Of a stretch of DNA of 64,000 nucleotides, positions 7,347 to 16,825 are shown piece by piece; within the stretch, counting starts at the first letter, position 1; every line of letters starts with the position of its first letter. Below the pieces are notes generated by a model, which saw nothing but the letters and a program-made list of their open reading frames with translations, did no database searches and was not told the DNA's origin. This DNA is from Pseudomonadota bacterium (GTDB lineage Bacteria; Pseudomonadota; Alphaproteobacteria; Sphingomonadales; Sphingomonadaceae), in assembly GCA_023391375.1 (NCBI GenBank), contig JAEWBB010000011.1:62001-126000 (forward strand). The letters are read 5' to 3'. The translations under genes and the position numbers were made by a program.

Positions 7347-9467
7347 CTACTTCTCCTTCAAGGTGTACGTTCCCCCGGGACCCACTTCGCGCAGCCGGAC
7401 GGCAAAGGCGGCCAGCGCGACATCCTTATCATGCGTTAAGCAAATTTGTTCGATTTCGTCGAGGGCCGAGAGATCGCCCTGGTCGAAGCGTGTCCAGAGT
7501 TGGGACAGGAGCATGCGTAGCTCTTCCGCCATCTGCGGGGCGGGCTCCCACACCACCAGCGGCGTCGACCGGCCCGACACTTCGATCCGGCCCATCGGCC
7601 GGAACATCGTGCTGGCCGACATGTCGCGCGCCTCCTGGCTCACCAGCGCCACCGTCTTGAGATATTTGTTTGCCCCTTCGAGCCTCGCCGCACAGTTCAT
7701 CGCGTCGCCCAGCGCGGTGTAGGTCAGGCGCCCTTCGCCGCCGAAATTGCCGACCACGGCGTCGCCGTAGTGAAGGCCGGCGCGTGTCCGCCCCATCATC
7801 GCCGCGTCATTGCTTCCGGCTTCCGAGAATCCGGCCGTGAAATTGTTGACGGCGAGCAGGGCGCAGATGGCGCGTTCGCCATCGTCGGGGCGGGCGATCG
7901 GCGCGCCCCAGAAGGCGACCACCGCATCGCCGACGAACTTGTCGATTGTGCCGCCGTGCTCAAGCACGATGTGGCTCATCCCGTCGAGGTAGGCATTGAG
8001 CAGCGCCGCGGTGCGCTCTGCCGGCAGGATATGGGAGAGGGTGGTGAATCCCTCGATATCGGTGAACAGCGTGAACAGCTTGCGCTTTTCCCCAGTCAGC
8101 GACAGCTGGGCCGGATCCTTGATGATCTGGGCCGCGATGTCCTTCGGCAGGTATTTGCCGAGCGCGGACTGGGCGTATTTTTTCTGGTCCGACCCCGCCG
8201 CCTGCGCCGCCGAGCCGGTCGCGGCAAAAGCCACGAACCATCCTGCCAGCCAGCCGAAGGCGGGAAGACCGTAGGTGTCCATGCCGATCCGCTCGAACAG
8301 GAACGGCACCGCGCCGAAAAAGGCGAGTTGCCCTACGATGACGAGGATCGCCGCCCACGGCCGCACGTCGAGCAGCGCGGTGAACATGCCCGCCGCGATG
8401 ACGAGCACGGCGAGGACCCACAGCATCCAGCCTGCCACCTGCCCCGGCATCCGGCGGTCGAGCAATTGCGCCACCTCCGTCGCCAGCACTTCGAGGCCCG
8501 ATGTCGTGGCGAAAGTATAGGGCGTGGCCGGCGTCTCGAACTGGTCGCGGTCCTGCAGGTCGCCGCCGATGAGGACGATCCGCCCCGCGACCTGTTCGCG
8601 GACGAGACCTGCCGCTTCGGGGAAGTCGAACGTGTCGATCGGCAGCTTGGTGAAGACGCCATATTCGGCCTGCTTCGGTTCGCGGAACAGGACGCTGCCC
8701 TGGTAGCCGATGTGGGCGGTCTTGCCTGTCAGGGCGATAGGCATGAACGTCGGCAACCCGGGCTGGGCCGGCGGCCAGCGACGCATCGTGTTGTCGGAAT
8801 CGGCCCGGCCCGAAATCGACGCCTTATGGACATTGGGCGAGGCGACCTGCCGATGCCATTGGTCCATGAATTCCTGCTGCCAATATTCGACGTCGACCGG
8901 GTTGGCGTCGTTGGTCGTGTAGGCAAGGTACAGCGGCGTCTTCATGGCGTGCATGGCTGCCAGCAGCTGGGCATCCTCGGGGGTTTTCTGGTCGAACAGG
9001 ATATCGATGCCGATTGCCTTGGCGCCCATGCCGTCGATCGCCGTGAGCGCTTTCGCAAGGATGGCGCGGTCGAGCGGACTGCGCTTGCCGGTGTTCTTCA
9101 GCGTTTCCTGTGTGTAGGTGATGAGGGTGACGCGTGGATCGGGCGCGACCGGGGCTGCGGCGGCCCGTTTGTAGGCCCGCCAATCGTAGAGAGCGCGCTC
9201 CGCGTCGAGAGACAGCGGGATGGTTAGCCGCTCCTCCGCACTGCGAGCGGGGAAATGCACCCGCGTCTCGTCCCGCACTTCCGACCAACTGACCGGCAGC
9301 TGCCAGCTGAACCGCGCGACGACTAGCGCGAGGAGCAACAAGAAGCCAGTCGCCGCAAGCCGGACCGGCGGGATCTTCCGGAGGTCGCGGCGAATTTCGG
9401 CGATCGACGGCGCGTCGCTGTCGGCGAGGCTGTCCTGCCCGTCCTTCCAGTGCTTCGCCTGGTCCAT
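7347..9467 (-). CDS. CHASE2-domain adenylate/guanylate cyclase
   Basis: A 706-residue membrane class III cyclase. Order: cytoplasmic N-terminus, one TM helix (about 41-60), a periplasmic CHASE2 sensor (about 75-345), three closely spaced TM helices (about 350-430), and a catalytic cyclase domain (about 460-640). The metal-binding aspartates lie in FTDIEGFT and KFVGDAVVAFWGAP. It makes cAMP (or cGMP) in response to an extracytoplasmic signal. The ATG at 9467 is chosen over a TTG at 9491 because GGGGGAAC lies 7 bases upstream. Co-transcribed with the exported protein that follows. Confidence 0.9.
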   Translation of the reverse strand: MDQAKHWKDGQDSLADSDAPSIAEIRRDLRKIPPVRLAATGFLLLLALVVARFSWQLPVSWSEVRDETRVHFPARSAEERLTIPLSLDAERALYDWRAYKRAAAAPVAPDPRVTLITYTQETLKNTGKRSPLDRAILAKALTAIDGMGAKAIGIDILFDQKTPEDAQLLAAMHAMKTPLYLAYTTNDANPVDVEYWQQEFMDQWHRQVASPNVHKASISGRADSDNTMRRWPPAQPGLPTFMPIALTGKTAHIGYQGSVLFREPKQAEYGVFTKLPIDTFDFPEAAGLVREQVAGRIVLIGGDLQDRDQFETPATPYTFATTSGLEVLATEVAQLLDRRMPGQVAGWMLWVLAVLVIAAGMFTALLDVRPWAAILVIVGQLAFFGAVPFLFERIGMDTYGLPAFGWLAGWFVAFAATGSAAQAAGSDQKKYAQSALGKYLPKDIAAQIIKDPAQLSLTGEKRKLFTLFTDIEGFTTLSHILPAERTAALLNAYLDGMSHIVLEHGGTIDKFVGDAVVAFWGAPIARPDDGERAICALLAVNNFTAGFSEAGSNDAAMMGRTRAGLHYGDAVVGNFGGEGRLTYTALGDAMNCAARLEGANKYLKTVALVSQEARDMSASTMFRPMGRIEVSGRSTPLVVWEPAPQMAEELRMLLSQLWTRFDQGDLSALDEIEQICLTHDKDVALAAFAVRLREVGPGGTYTLKEK

Positions 9468-9568
9468 CGACCGTTCCCCCAGCCGCGCCAAGTCCGCACG
9501 ACAACCGTCCGCGCGCGACTCGCCGCAGATGTTTAATTCATATTAATCGAAATGACGGAGCGCGCGAG

Positions 9569-10636
9569 TCAGCGCTTGTCTTCAGCCACCTGGGCCCAGG
9601 CCAGTTCCGCCAGCGGTTCGGTGAGCTTTGCGGTCGCTTCGGCATGTGCAGACGAGGCGCTACCCCGGGCAAGGCGGCCGCGGATGCCGTGGGTAATGGC
9701 GGCGAGGCGGAACAGGACGAAGACCGCGAGGTAATCGGCATCGGGGAGGTGGTCGCGCCCGGTGCGCGCGCAATAGGCGGCGACATAATCTTCCTCGCTC
9801 GGGATACCGAGTTCGGCGAGGTCCAGCCCCTTCAGTCCCGTGAACATGCCGGCGGGCATGCGGTACATCATCAGGTGATAGACGAAGTCGGCGACCGGAT
9901 CGCCCAGCGTCGACAATTCCCAGTCGAGCACGGCGCGCACCTCGGGCGCTTGCGCATCGAATATCATGTTGTCGCAGCGGAAATCGCCGTGAACGACGCG
10001 GTTCTCGCCGCGATCGGCCGGCATGTTCGCGCGCAGCCAGGCGAGGACGCGGTCCATGGCCTCGACCCGGCCAGCGTCGACATCCTTTTCATATTGCGCG
10101 CCCCAGCGTCCGACCTGGCGTTCGATGAACCCGCCGGACTTGCCATAATCGCCAAGTCCGATGGCATCGGGATCGACGGTATGAAGGCGGGCAATGGTCG
10201 CGTTCATCGCGTCGAAGTGGGCGGCGCGGGAGGCAGGGGAGAGGCCGGGGAAGGTCGCTTCCCAGACGATGCGGCCCTCGACCATGTCCATGACGAAGAA
10301 CGGCGTGCCGATGATGCTCTCGTCCTCGCACAGGCCGAAGATCCGCGGGACCGGGAAGGCGGTCGGCCCGAGCGCCATCATCAGCCGCGCTTCCCGCTCG
10401 ATCGCATGGGCGCCGGGGAACAGCTTGCCGGGCGGCTTTCGGCGGAGGACGTAGCTCCGGTCCGGCGTGTCGATGCGGTAGGTCGGGTTGGACTGGCCGC
10501 CCTTGAACTGGGTCACCGTCAGCGGACCGGAGAAGCCGTCGACCCGGCTTTCCATCCATCGCGCGAGGCCTGCCTCGTCGAACTTCAGCCGGTCGGAAAC
10601 GGGGCGCGTGCCGCTGTTGGCTTCGGTGCGGTCCAT
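9569..10636 (-). CDS. Phosphotransferase family protein (ACAD10/APH-like kinase)
   Basis: A 355-residue protein kinase-fold phosphotransferase. Motifs: FKGGQSNPTYRI (glycine loop), YVLRRKPPG (ATP lysine), VVHGDFRCDNMIFD (catalytic loop, catalytic Asp in HGD) and AVLDWELSTLGDP (metal-binding DWE). This group resembles the N-terminal domain of mammalian ACAD10/11 and is often linked to hydroxy-acyl-CoA breakdown in alphaproteobacteria. The substrate is not determined here. Confidence 0.88.
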   Translation of the reverse strand: MDRTEANSGTRPVSDRLKFDEAGLARWMESRVDGFSGPLTVTQFKGGQSNPTYRIDTPDRSYVLRRKPPGKLFPGAHAIEREARLMMALGPTAFPVPRIFGLCEDESIIGTPFFVMDMVEGRIVWEATFPGLSPASRAAHFDAMNATIARLHTVDPDAIGLGDYGKSGGFIERQVGRWGAQYEKDVDAGRVEAMDRVLAWLRANMPADRGENRVVHGDFRCDNMIFDAQAPEVRAVLDWELSTLGDPVADFVYHLMMYRMPAGMFTGLKGLDLAELGIPSEEDYVAAYCARTGRDHLPDADYLAVFVLFRLAAITHGIRGRLARGSASSAHAEATAKLTEPLAELAWAQVAEDKR

Positions 10637-10692
10637 GCGCCGAGCATGGGCGGGCGAGGGAGCGTTTGCAACGGGGAGGCGTTCCCTAGTCT

Positions 10693-11553
10693 ATGGCCCG
10701 TATCGCACATCTCTCCGACCTTCATTTCGGCGCGCACGATCCCAAGCTGGTCGACGCCGTCGCCATCCGCATCGACGAGGAGCGGCCCGACCTGGTCGTC
10801 ATCTCCGGCGACTTCACGCAGCGCGCCAAGACCGAGCAATTCCAGGAGGCCTGCGAATTCCTTGGGCAGTTGCGCGAAAGCGGTCACGAAGTCCTCGGTG
10901 TCCCGGGCAATCACGACGTGCCGCTGTACGACGTGCTTCGCCGCTTCCTGTCGCCGCTGACGCGCTACCGCCGGTTCATCGACGAGGAACTGTGTCCGCA
11001 TCACGAGCTGAAGGACGCGTCGGTGTTGGGGATCAACACGGCCCGATCGCTGACGTTCAAGGATGGCCGGATCAACCAGGAGCAGGTCGACTATATCCGC
11101 AAGGTGTTCGACGGACCGGCCGAGCGCCCGCGCATCCTCGTCACCCACCACCCGCTGTTCGCGCTGCCGGTCGATGACAGCGGGGAGAAGGGCAAGGCGC
11201 TGGGCCGGCAGGACCTGGCGCTCGATGTCGTGGCGGAAGCGGGCGTGGACCTCCTGCTGGCCGGCCACAACCACCGCGCCTCGACCCATCATGCGCCCGA
11301 TCTTGTCACGCGCGCCAGTTCGACCCTGGTGGTGCAAGCCGGTACAGCGACCTCGACCCGGCTGCGCGACGAGGAGCAGAGTTTCAACATGATCGACGTG
11401 AGGACCGACGACATCACGGTGACCGTGCAGGGCTGGGACGGCACCGGCTACGCCGCGCAGGACGCGCAGCGCTATCGCCGCGCGAACGGTGTCTGGAGCC
11501 TTGCGGAGGGTGCCACCAAAGGCGCCAGCAAGGAGACCAGCGAAGTCGTTTGA
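10693..11553 (+). CDS. Calcineurin-like metallophosphoesterase
   Basis: A 286-residue enzyme with the full dimetal signature in order: HLSDLHFG (residues 5-12), SGDFTQ (about 38-43), VPGNHD (about 70-75), THHPLF (about 152-157) and AGHNHRA (about 192-198). This resembles cyclic-nucleotide phosphodiesterases of the CpdA/Icc group, so cAMP turnover is possible, which would pair with the nearby class III cyclase. That link is inference only. Confidence 0.85.
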   Translation: MARIAHLSDLHFGAHDPKLVDAVAIRIDEERPDLVVISGDFTQRAKTEQFQEACEFLGQLRESGHEVLGVPGNHDVPLYDVLRRFLSPLTRYRRFIDEELCPHHELKDASVLGINTARSLTFKDGRINQEQVDYIRKVFDGPAERPRILVTHHPLFALPVDDSGEKGKALGRQDLALDVVAEAGVDLLLAGHNHRASTHHAPDLVTRASSTLVVQAGTATSTRLRDEEQSFNMIDVRTDDITVTVQGWDGTGYAAQDAQRYRRANGVWSLAEGATKGASKETSEVV

Positions 11554-11621
11554 GCGAGGGGTTGTCACCCGCCGCGCGTCCCGCCTAGGGCTGGGAAGAA
11601 CGGCAACAGGGAGCCTGACGC

Positions 11622-12497
11622 GTGGTGGAAGTGACGGTGCAGGACGAAGCCAACGCGGACCTCGTCCAGTTCGACCTGAAGGACTTCGTCCGCCGCGTGC
11701 TCGCCGAGGACCTCGGCTCGGGCGGCGACGTGACGAGCCGCGCGACGATCCCCGCCGGTGCCACCTTCACTGCCGAGATGAATGTCCGCGAACCGATCGT
11801 GGTGGCCGGCCTGCAACTGGCCGAAACCTTCTTCCGCACCCTCGACCCGAAAGTGGTGATCGAAACGCTGGTCAAGGATGGCGACGCGGTGCCGGCCGGA
11901 ACCGTCCTGATGCGCCTTCGCGGCGATGCTCGTGCGATGCTGTCGGCCGAGCGAAGTGCGCTCAACACGCTCCAGCACCTGTCGGGGATCGCGACGCTGA
12001 CGCGGAAATATGTCGATGCGATTGCCGGGACGGGTGCGGTCCTGCTCGATACCCGCAAGACCATCCCCGGCCTGCGCCTCCTCGCCAAGTTCGCCGCGCG
12101 CATGGGCGGCGCCGAAAACCACCGGATGCGGATGGATGACGGGCTGCTGATCAAGGACAATCACGTCGGGGTCGTTGGCGGCGTGGCGGACGCCGTGCGC
12201 GCTGCGAAGGCGGCGGACACCGGACTCCAGCTGCAGGTCGAAGTCGACCGGATCGACCAGATCGAACCCGCGCTCGAGGCCGGTGCGGAGCGGCTGCTGC
12301 TCGACAATATGAAACCCGATACCCTGCGCGAGGCGGTGGCGCTGGTGAATGGCAGGGTGCCGCTCGAAGCATCGGGCGGGGTCAATCTCGAAACCATCAG
12401 GGGCATCGCGGAGACCGGGGTCGATTATATCTCGGTCGGGCGCATCACCCAGTCGGCGCCTGCCGTCGACATCGGTCTCGATTACATACTGAACTGA
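11622..12497 (+). CDS. nadC: Nicotinate-nucleotide pyrophosphorylase (carboxylating)
   Basis: A 291-residue quinolinate phosphoribosyltransferase that makes nicotinate mononucleotide from quinolinate and PRPP in de novo NAD synthesis. Signatures: GDVTSRATIP, DTRKTIPGLRLLAKFA, GGAENHRMRMDDGLLIKDNH, EASGGVNLETI and VDYISVGRITQSAP. The length is normal. The GTG at 11622 gives a short N-terminal extension; a slightly later start is possible. Confidence 0.95.
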   Translation: MVEVTVQDEANADLVQFDLKDFVRRVLAEDLGSGGDVTSRATIPAGATFTAEMNVREPIVVAGLQLAETFFRTLDPKVVIETLVKDGDAVPAGTVLMRLRGDARAMLSAERSALNTLQHLSGIATLTRKYVDAIAGTGAVLLDTRKTIPGLRLLAKFAARMGGAENHRMRMDDGLLIKDNHVGVVGGVADAVRAAKAADTGLQLQVEVDRIDQIEPALEAGAERLLLDNMKPDTLREAVALVNGRVPLEASGGVNLETIRGIAETGVDYISVGRITQSAPAVDIGLDYILN

Positions 12498-12593
12498 AGA
12501 TAACAGCCCCGCTCAGGTAGGCGTCAGAAGCGGGTGCTAGCTTCAACCTCGACACGGCGCGTTTCGCCGAAACCATGTTCGAGGAGCGATCCT

Positions 12594-12986
12594 ATGCTCA
12601 AGAAGACCACCCTGGCGCTCAGCGCGCTTGCCGCCACGGCCGTTGCCGTCCCGGCCGCGGCCGAGGCGCAGTCGTACGGTTATTACCCGTCGTACGGCTA
12701 CCAGCAGCCCTATTACGGGCAGCGTTACGCCAACCGTTATTACGGGCAGCAGGCGTATAACCAGCGCTATTACGGACAGCGGTACAACGACCGCTATCGC
12801 TGCAAGAGCGGGACGACCGGTGCGATCGTCGGCGGTGCCGCCGGTGCACTCCTGGGCCGCGAAGTCGAGCGCCAGAGCAGCCGTAACCGCTACTACTACG
12901 GCAACCGCAACAACGGGACCGTGGGTGCGATCATCGGCGGCGCGGTTGGCGCCCTGGTCGGCCGCCAGGCCACCCGCACCTGCTGA
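12594..12986 (+). CDS. Exported glycine-zipper (2TM) protein with YGQ repeats
   Basis: A 130-residue protein with a signal peptide (MLKKTTLALSALAATAVAVPAAAEA) and a Tyr/Gln/Arg-rich repeat segment built from YYGQRY/YYGQQAY-like units (about residues 27-66). Two glycine-zipper blocks follow (TTGAIVGGAAGALLG and TVGAIIGGAVGALVG) that can insert in a membrane. Close relatives are outer-membrane or periplasmic surface-antigen-like proteins of unknown role. The ATG at 12594 follows a GAGGAGCGAT ribosome site. Confidence 0.85.
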   Translation: MLKKTTLALSALAATAVAVPAAAEAQSYGYYPSYGYQQPYYGQRYANRYYGQQAYNQRYYGQRYNDRYRCKSGTTGAIVGGAAGALLGREVERQSSRNRYYYGNRNNGTVGAIIGGAVGALVGRQATRTC

Positions 12987-13008
12987 CCTTCCTGTTAGCA
13001 ACCCTTCG

Positions 13009-13047
13009 GACGGGGCCGGCGTTCACTCGCCGGTCCCGTCTTTTTTT
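13009..13047 (+). terminator. Intrinsic terminator after the glycine-zipper gene
   Basis: GACGGGGCCGGCG pairs with CGCCGGTCCCGTC around a short loop, followed by seven T. Confidence 0.9.
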
Positions 13048-13101
13048 CGCGCATCGGGCGGCAAAACCCGTATAGGGGCGCCAACGACGAAGGAGACTTG
13101 A

Positions 13102-14508
13102 GTGTTCAAGGGGTTGAAGCCGATCCTCTATGGCGGGCGCGAAGTGTGGCCGCTGGTCGAAGGCGGCAAGGGCGTTTCCGCGACCAACCACATGAGCTCG
13201 GGCGCATGGGCCGCTGCCGGCGGCATCGGAACGGTCAGCGCCGTCAACGCGGACAGCTACGACCCCGAAGGCCGCATCATCCCCCAAGTCTACGAGGAAA
13301 TGACCCGCCGCGGCCGTCATGAGGAGCTGATCCGCTATGCCGTCGACGGCGCAGTGGCGCAGGTCCAGCGGGCCTATGAAATGGCCAACGGCAAGGGCGC
13401 GATCAACATCAACGTGCTGTGGGAAATGGGCGGTGCACAGCGCGTCCTCCACGGCGTGCTGGAGCGCACTAAGGGCCTCGTCACCGGCGTCACCTGCGGC
13501 GCGGGCATGCCCTACAAGCTCAGCGAAATCGCCGCCGAATATGGCGTGCATTACCTGCCGATCGTCAGCTCCGGCCGCGCTTTCAGCGCGCTGTGGAAGC
13601 GGGCCTATTCGAAGGTTGCCGAACTTCTCGGCGCGGTGGTCTACGAGGATCCGTGGCTGGCCGGTGGCCATAATGGCCTGTCGAACGCCGAAGACCCGCG
13701 CGCCCCGCAGGATCCCTATCCCCGCGTCAAGGCGCTGCGGGAAGTGATGCGCGGCGGCGGCATTTCGGACGAGGTGCCGATCGTGATGGCCGGCGGCGTC
13801 TGGCGGCTCGACGAGTGGAACGACTGGATCGACAATCCCGAACTCGGGCAGATCATGTTCCAGTTCGGCACCCGGCCGCTGCTGACCCAGGAAAGCCCGA
13901 TCCCGCCGGAATGGAAGGCGCGGCTGATGACGCTGGAGGAAGGCGATGTCCTGCTCCACCGCTTCTCGCCGACCGGTTTCTATTCGTCGGCGGTGCTGAA
14001 CCCGTTCCTCAAGAACCTCGACGCGCGCAGCCATCGCCAGATCGCTTTCACCAAGGAAGAGATCGGCGACCACCAGTTCGTGCTCGATGTCGGCGTCGGC
14101 ACACGCAAGAATTACTTCGTTACCAAGGGCGATCTCCAGCACGCGCGCGAGTGGTATGGCGCGGGGTACACCGAGGCGATGAAGACGCCGGACGATACGC
14201 TGGTGTTCGTCACACCTGAGGAAATGAAGGTCATTCGCAAGGACCAGGCCGACTGTATGGGCTGCCTGTCGCAGTGCAGCTTCTCGTCCTGGGCGGACAA
14301 CGAGAAGAATTCGACCGGCCGCCTGGCCGATCCACGCTCGTTCTGCATCCAGAAGACCCTTCAGGACATCGCCCATGGCGGCGACGTCGAGCAGAACCTG
14401 ATGTTCGCGGGCCACGCCGCCTTCCGCTTCAAGCAGGATCCGTTCTATTCGAACGGCTTCGTGCCGACCGTGAAGCAGCTCGTCGACCGCATCCTGACCG
14501 GCGCCTGA
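13102..14508 (+). CDS. Nitronate monooxygenase-like flavoprotein with C-terminal cysteine cluster
   Basis: A 468-residue TIM-barrel flavoprotein of the nitronate monooxygenase/2-nitropropane dioxygenase superfamily. The barrel carries ATNHMSSGAWAAAGGIGTVS, VTGVTCGAGMP, VYEDPWLAGGHNG and VPIVMAGGVW, where the family binds FMN. It is about 100 residues longer than typical members. The extra C-terminal part has Cys385, Cys388 and Cys392 (CMGCLSQC) and a later Cys in SFCIQKTL, which could bind a metal or an Fe-S cluster. The GTG at 13102 follows AAGGAG. The substrate is unknown; enzymes of this fold also include enoyl-ACP reductase-type proteins. Confidence 0.8.
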   Translation: MFKGLKPILYGGREVWPLVEGGKGVSATNHMSSGAWAAAGGIGTVSAVNADSYDPEGRIIPQVYEEMTRRGRHEELIRYAVDGAVAQVQRAYEMANGKGAININVLWEMGGAQRVLHGVLERTKGLVTGVTCGAGMPYKLSEIAAEYGVHYLPIVSSGRAFSALWKRAYSKVAELLGAVVYEDPWLAGGHNGLSNAEDPRAPQDPYPRVKALREVMRGGGISDEVPIVMAGGVWRLDEWNDWIDNPELGQIMFQFGTRPLLTQESPIPPEWKARLMTLEEGDVLLHRFSPTGFYSSAVLNPFLKNLDARSHRQIAFTKEEIGDHQFVLDVGVGTRKNYFVTKGDLQHAREWYGAGYTEAMKTPDDTLVFVTPEEMKVIRKDQADCMGCLSQCSFSSWADNEKNSTGRLADPRSFCIQKTLQDIAHGGDVEQNLMFAGHAAFRFKQDPFYSNGFVPTVKQLVDRILTGA

Positions 14509-14510
14509 TC

Positions 14511-14987
14511 GTGAAGGCGGGGGCGTTCTTCTTCCTTCTGGCGAGCGCGCTGGCGATGCCGGCGGCGGCGCAGGACGAAAAGAAGGTGCCCTACTGGGCA
14601 TCGATCGCCAGCGGCGAGGCGATGACCCGCACCGGCCCGGCGCGCACCTATCCCGGCATCTGGCTCTACAAGCGCTACGACCTGCCGGTGAAGGTCGTCC
14701 AGCGGCACGAGAACTGGCGCAAGATCGAGGATCCCGAGGGCGACCAGGGCTGGATGCTGGTGACGCTGCTCAGCGATCGCCGCACCGCGATGGTCAAGGA
14801 CGGCGCCCCGCGCGAAGTGGCGTCGAAGGCGAGTGGTGGCGCGGTGCGCTATCGGGTCGAGGCTGGCACGGTCGGCAGGATCGACCATTGCGACGGACGC
14901 GCGTGTCACATTGCCTTCGGGACGAAGGACGGCTGGATCGCGCAAACCGACCTATTCGGACTGGAGCCGGGCGAAACGATCGAGTGA
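14511..14987 (+). CDS. Exported SH3-like domain protein
   Basis: A 158-residue secreted protein. GTG start two bases after the preceding stop, signal peptide (KAGAFFFLLASALAMPAAAQ), then a bacterial SH3-type domain with ASGEAMTRTGPARTYPGIWLYKR, HENWRKIEDPEGDQGWM and WIAQTDLFGL. Such domains often bind cell-wall peptides. Probably co-transcribed with the flavoprotein upstream. Confidence 0.85.
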   Translation: MKAGAFFFLLASALAMPAAAQDEKKVPYWASIASGEAMTRTGPARTYPGIWLYKRYDLPVKVVQRHENWRKIEDPEGDQGWMLVTLLSDRRTAMVKDGAPREVASKASGGAVRYRVEAGTVGRIDHCDGRACHIAFGTKDGWIAQTDLFGLEPGETIE

Positions 14988-15008
14988 CGGCGTTCGCCCG
15001 GCCGACAG

Positions 15009-15461
15009 TCAGGCAGGCATTTTCATCGGGACGTACTCGACCCGCTTGATGGTCAGCTTTTCCCCCTTGGCGTTGACCGTCTCGCCCGATTGACCCGGCG
15101 CGAGCATCGGATCGCTCCAGCACATCTCGCCGTCCTTGGTCATCGCGCTGGTGAAGCAGGCCTTGCCGTCCTTCATCACGACGGTGCCATGGTCAACATG
15201 TGCGCCGTCGGTCGACTGCGTGATGTAGTTGCCGGAGGCGTCGACGGACTCGCGCAGCGCCTTGCCGGTGGGGTCGCTGAACTCCCACGTCGTTTCGTTG
15301 ATCGAGGCCAGCGCCATCGGCGCCGCCGCATTGGCGTCCATCGCGACATTCTCGTCAGCGGGCATCGCCTCGTTGATCGCCATGTCATTGGCCGGCGGCG
15401 CCTCGGCTTTATTGCACGACGCGAGCAGCGCCGCAGCGCCAAGCAGGACCAGTTTGCGCAT
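15009..15461 (-). CDS. Lipoprotein, hypothetical
   Basis: A 150-residue lipoprotein with lipobox LASC (Cys16) and an Ala/Asn/Met-rich linker (about 20-50). The small C-terminal domain has two Cys about 14 residues apart (KACFTS and EMCWSD), possibly a disulfide. Probably envelope-attached; no family recognised. Codon use is like the core neighbours. Confidence 0.75.
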   Translation of the reverse strand: MRKLVLLGAAALLASCNKAEAPPANDMAINEAMPADENVAMDANAAAPMALASINETTWEFSDPTGKALRESVDASGNYITQSTDGAHVDHGTVVMKDGKACFTSAMTKDGEMCWSDPMLAPGQSGETVNAKGEKLTIKRVEYVPMKMPA

Positions 15462-15529
15462 GGAAAGTCTCCCTCTGTTGAGGGACGAAGGTCGTAGCAG
15501 ATGTCGATCGCCGCGGCGAATCGGCGGCC

Positions 15530-16714
15530 CTAGGCCAGTTCGACCGCCACCGCCGTCGCTTCACCGCCGCCGATGCACAGCGAGGCGACGCCGCGCTTCA
15601 GGCCCTTTGCTTTCAGTGCGCCGAGAAGGGTGACCAAAATGCGGGTGCCGCTGGCGCCGATCGGGTGGCCCAGCGCGGTCGCGCCGCCATGGACGTTGAT
15701 CTTGTCGCGCGGGATGCCGAGGTCCTTCATCGCGAACATCGCGACGCAGGCGAAGGCCTCGTTGACTTCCCACAGGTCGACGTCACCGACTGACCAGCCG
15801 GCCTTCTCCAGGACCTTGCGGATCGCGCCTTCGGGGGCGGTGGTGAACTGCGCCGGCTCCTGCGCATGCGCAGCCGTGGCGACGATGGTGGCAACCGGCT
15901 TCAGGCCCTTGGCGTCGGCTTCCGACCTCGACGTCAGCACGACCGCGGCGGCACCGTCGGAGATCGACGAGCTGGTCGCGGCGGTGATGGTGCCTTCCTT
16001 GGCGAAGGCGGGCTTCAGCTGCGGGATCTTGTCCGGGCGGCCCTTGCCAGGCGCTTCGTCGGTGTCGACGATGGTGTCGCCGCCGCGACCCGAGACGGTC
16101 ACCGCGACGATCTCGTCGGCAAAGCCGCCATTCTCGATCGCCGACTTGGCCCGTGACAGGCTCTCGATCGCGTAGGCGTCCATGTCCTCGCGGGTCAGCT
16201 GGTACTCGTCGGCGGTGCACTGGGCGAAGGTGCCCATCGCGCGGCCCGCTTCGTAAGCGTCCTCGAGGCCGTCGAGGAACATATGGTCGTAGGCGGTGTC
16301 GTGCCCGATGCGCGCGCCCGAGCGGTGCTTCTTGAGCAGATACGGCGCGTTGGTCATCGATTCCATGCCGCCGGCAACGATCAGGCCCGCATTGCCGGCA
16401 CGGATCGCCTCGTCGCCCATGATGACGGTCTGCATGCCCGAGCCGCACACCTTGTTGACCGTCGTCGCCTGGACCGACTTGGGCAGGCCGGCCTTGATGG
16501 CCGCCTGGCGGGCCGGGGCCTGGCCGAGGCCGGCGGGCAGGACGCACCCCATATAGATACGGTCGATGGCGTCGCCCGACACGCCCGAGCGTTCGACCGC
16601 CGCCTTCACCGCCGTCGCACCGAGATCGGTCGCGCTGACATCGGCAAGCGCGCCCTGCATCGCGCCCATCGGGGTGCGGGCGTAGCCGAGGATGACGGTG
16701 GGATCGGTGGACAT
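15530..16714 (-). CDS. Acetyl-CoA C-acyltransferase (thiolase)
   Basis: A 394-residue thiolase that condenses two acetyl-CoA or cleaves 3-ketoacyl-CoA. The acyl-accepting Cys90 is in NKVCGSGMQ, His in NEAFA/GGATALGHPIGASG, and the second catalytic Cys in SLCIGGGEATA near the C-terminus. Length and motifs match biosynthetic-type acetoacetyl-CoA thiolases (phaA/atoB). The ATG at 16714 begins the family N-terminus. With the nearby isovaleryl-CoA dehydrogenase it may serve leucine or acyl-CoA catabolism. Confidence 0.93.
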   Translation of the reverse strand: MSTDPTVILGYARTPMGAMQGALADVSATDLGATAVKAAVERSGVSGDAIDRIYMGCVLPAGLGQAPARQAAIKAGLPKSVQATTVNKVCGSGMQTVIMGDEAIRAGNAGLIVAGGMESMTNAPYLLKKHRSGARIGHDTAYDHMFLDGLEDAYEAGRAMGTFAQCTADEYQLTREDMDAYAIESLSRAKSAIENGGFADEIVAVTVSGRGGDTIVDTDEAPGKGRPDKIPQLKPAFAKEGTITAATSSSISDGAAAVVLTSRSEADAKGLKPVATIVATAAHAQEPAQFTTAPEGAIRKVLEKAGWSVGDVDLWEVNEAFACVAMFAMKDLGIPRDKINVHGGATALGHPIGASGTRILVTLLGALKAKGLKRGVASLCIGGGEATAVAVELA

Positions 16715-16825
16715 GGGAAGCGCTCCGTGAAGAAATCCGTTTTTTGCTGCAACTGCACATAGGCGCGGTTGGCCATGACTCCAAGGCGCTTGACGCGGCG
16801 GAAGGGGAGGCGGAAGCTCCACTCC

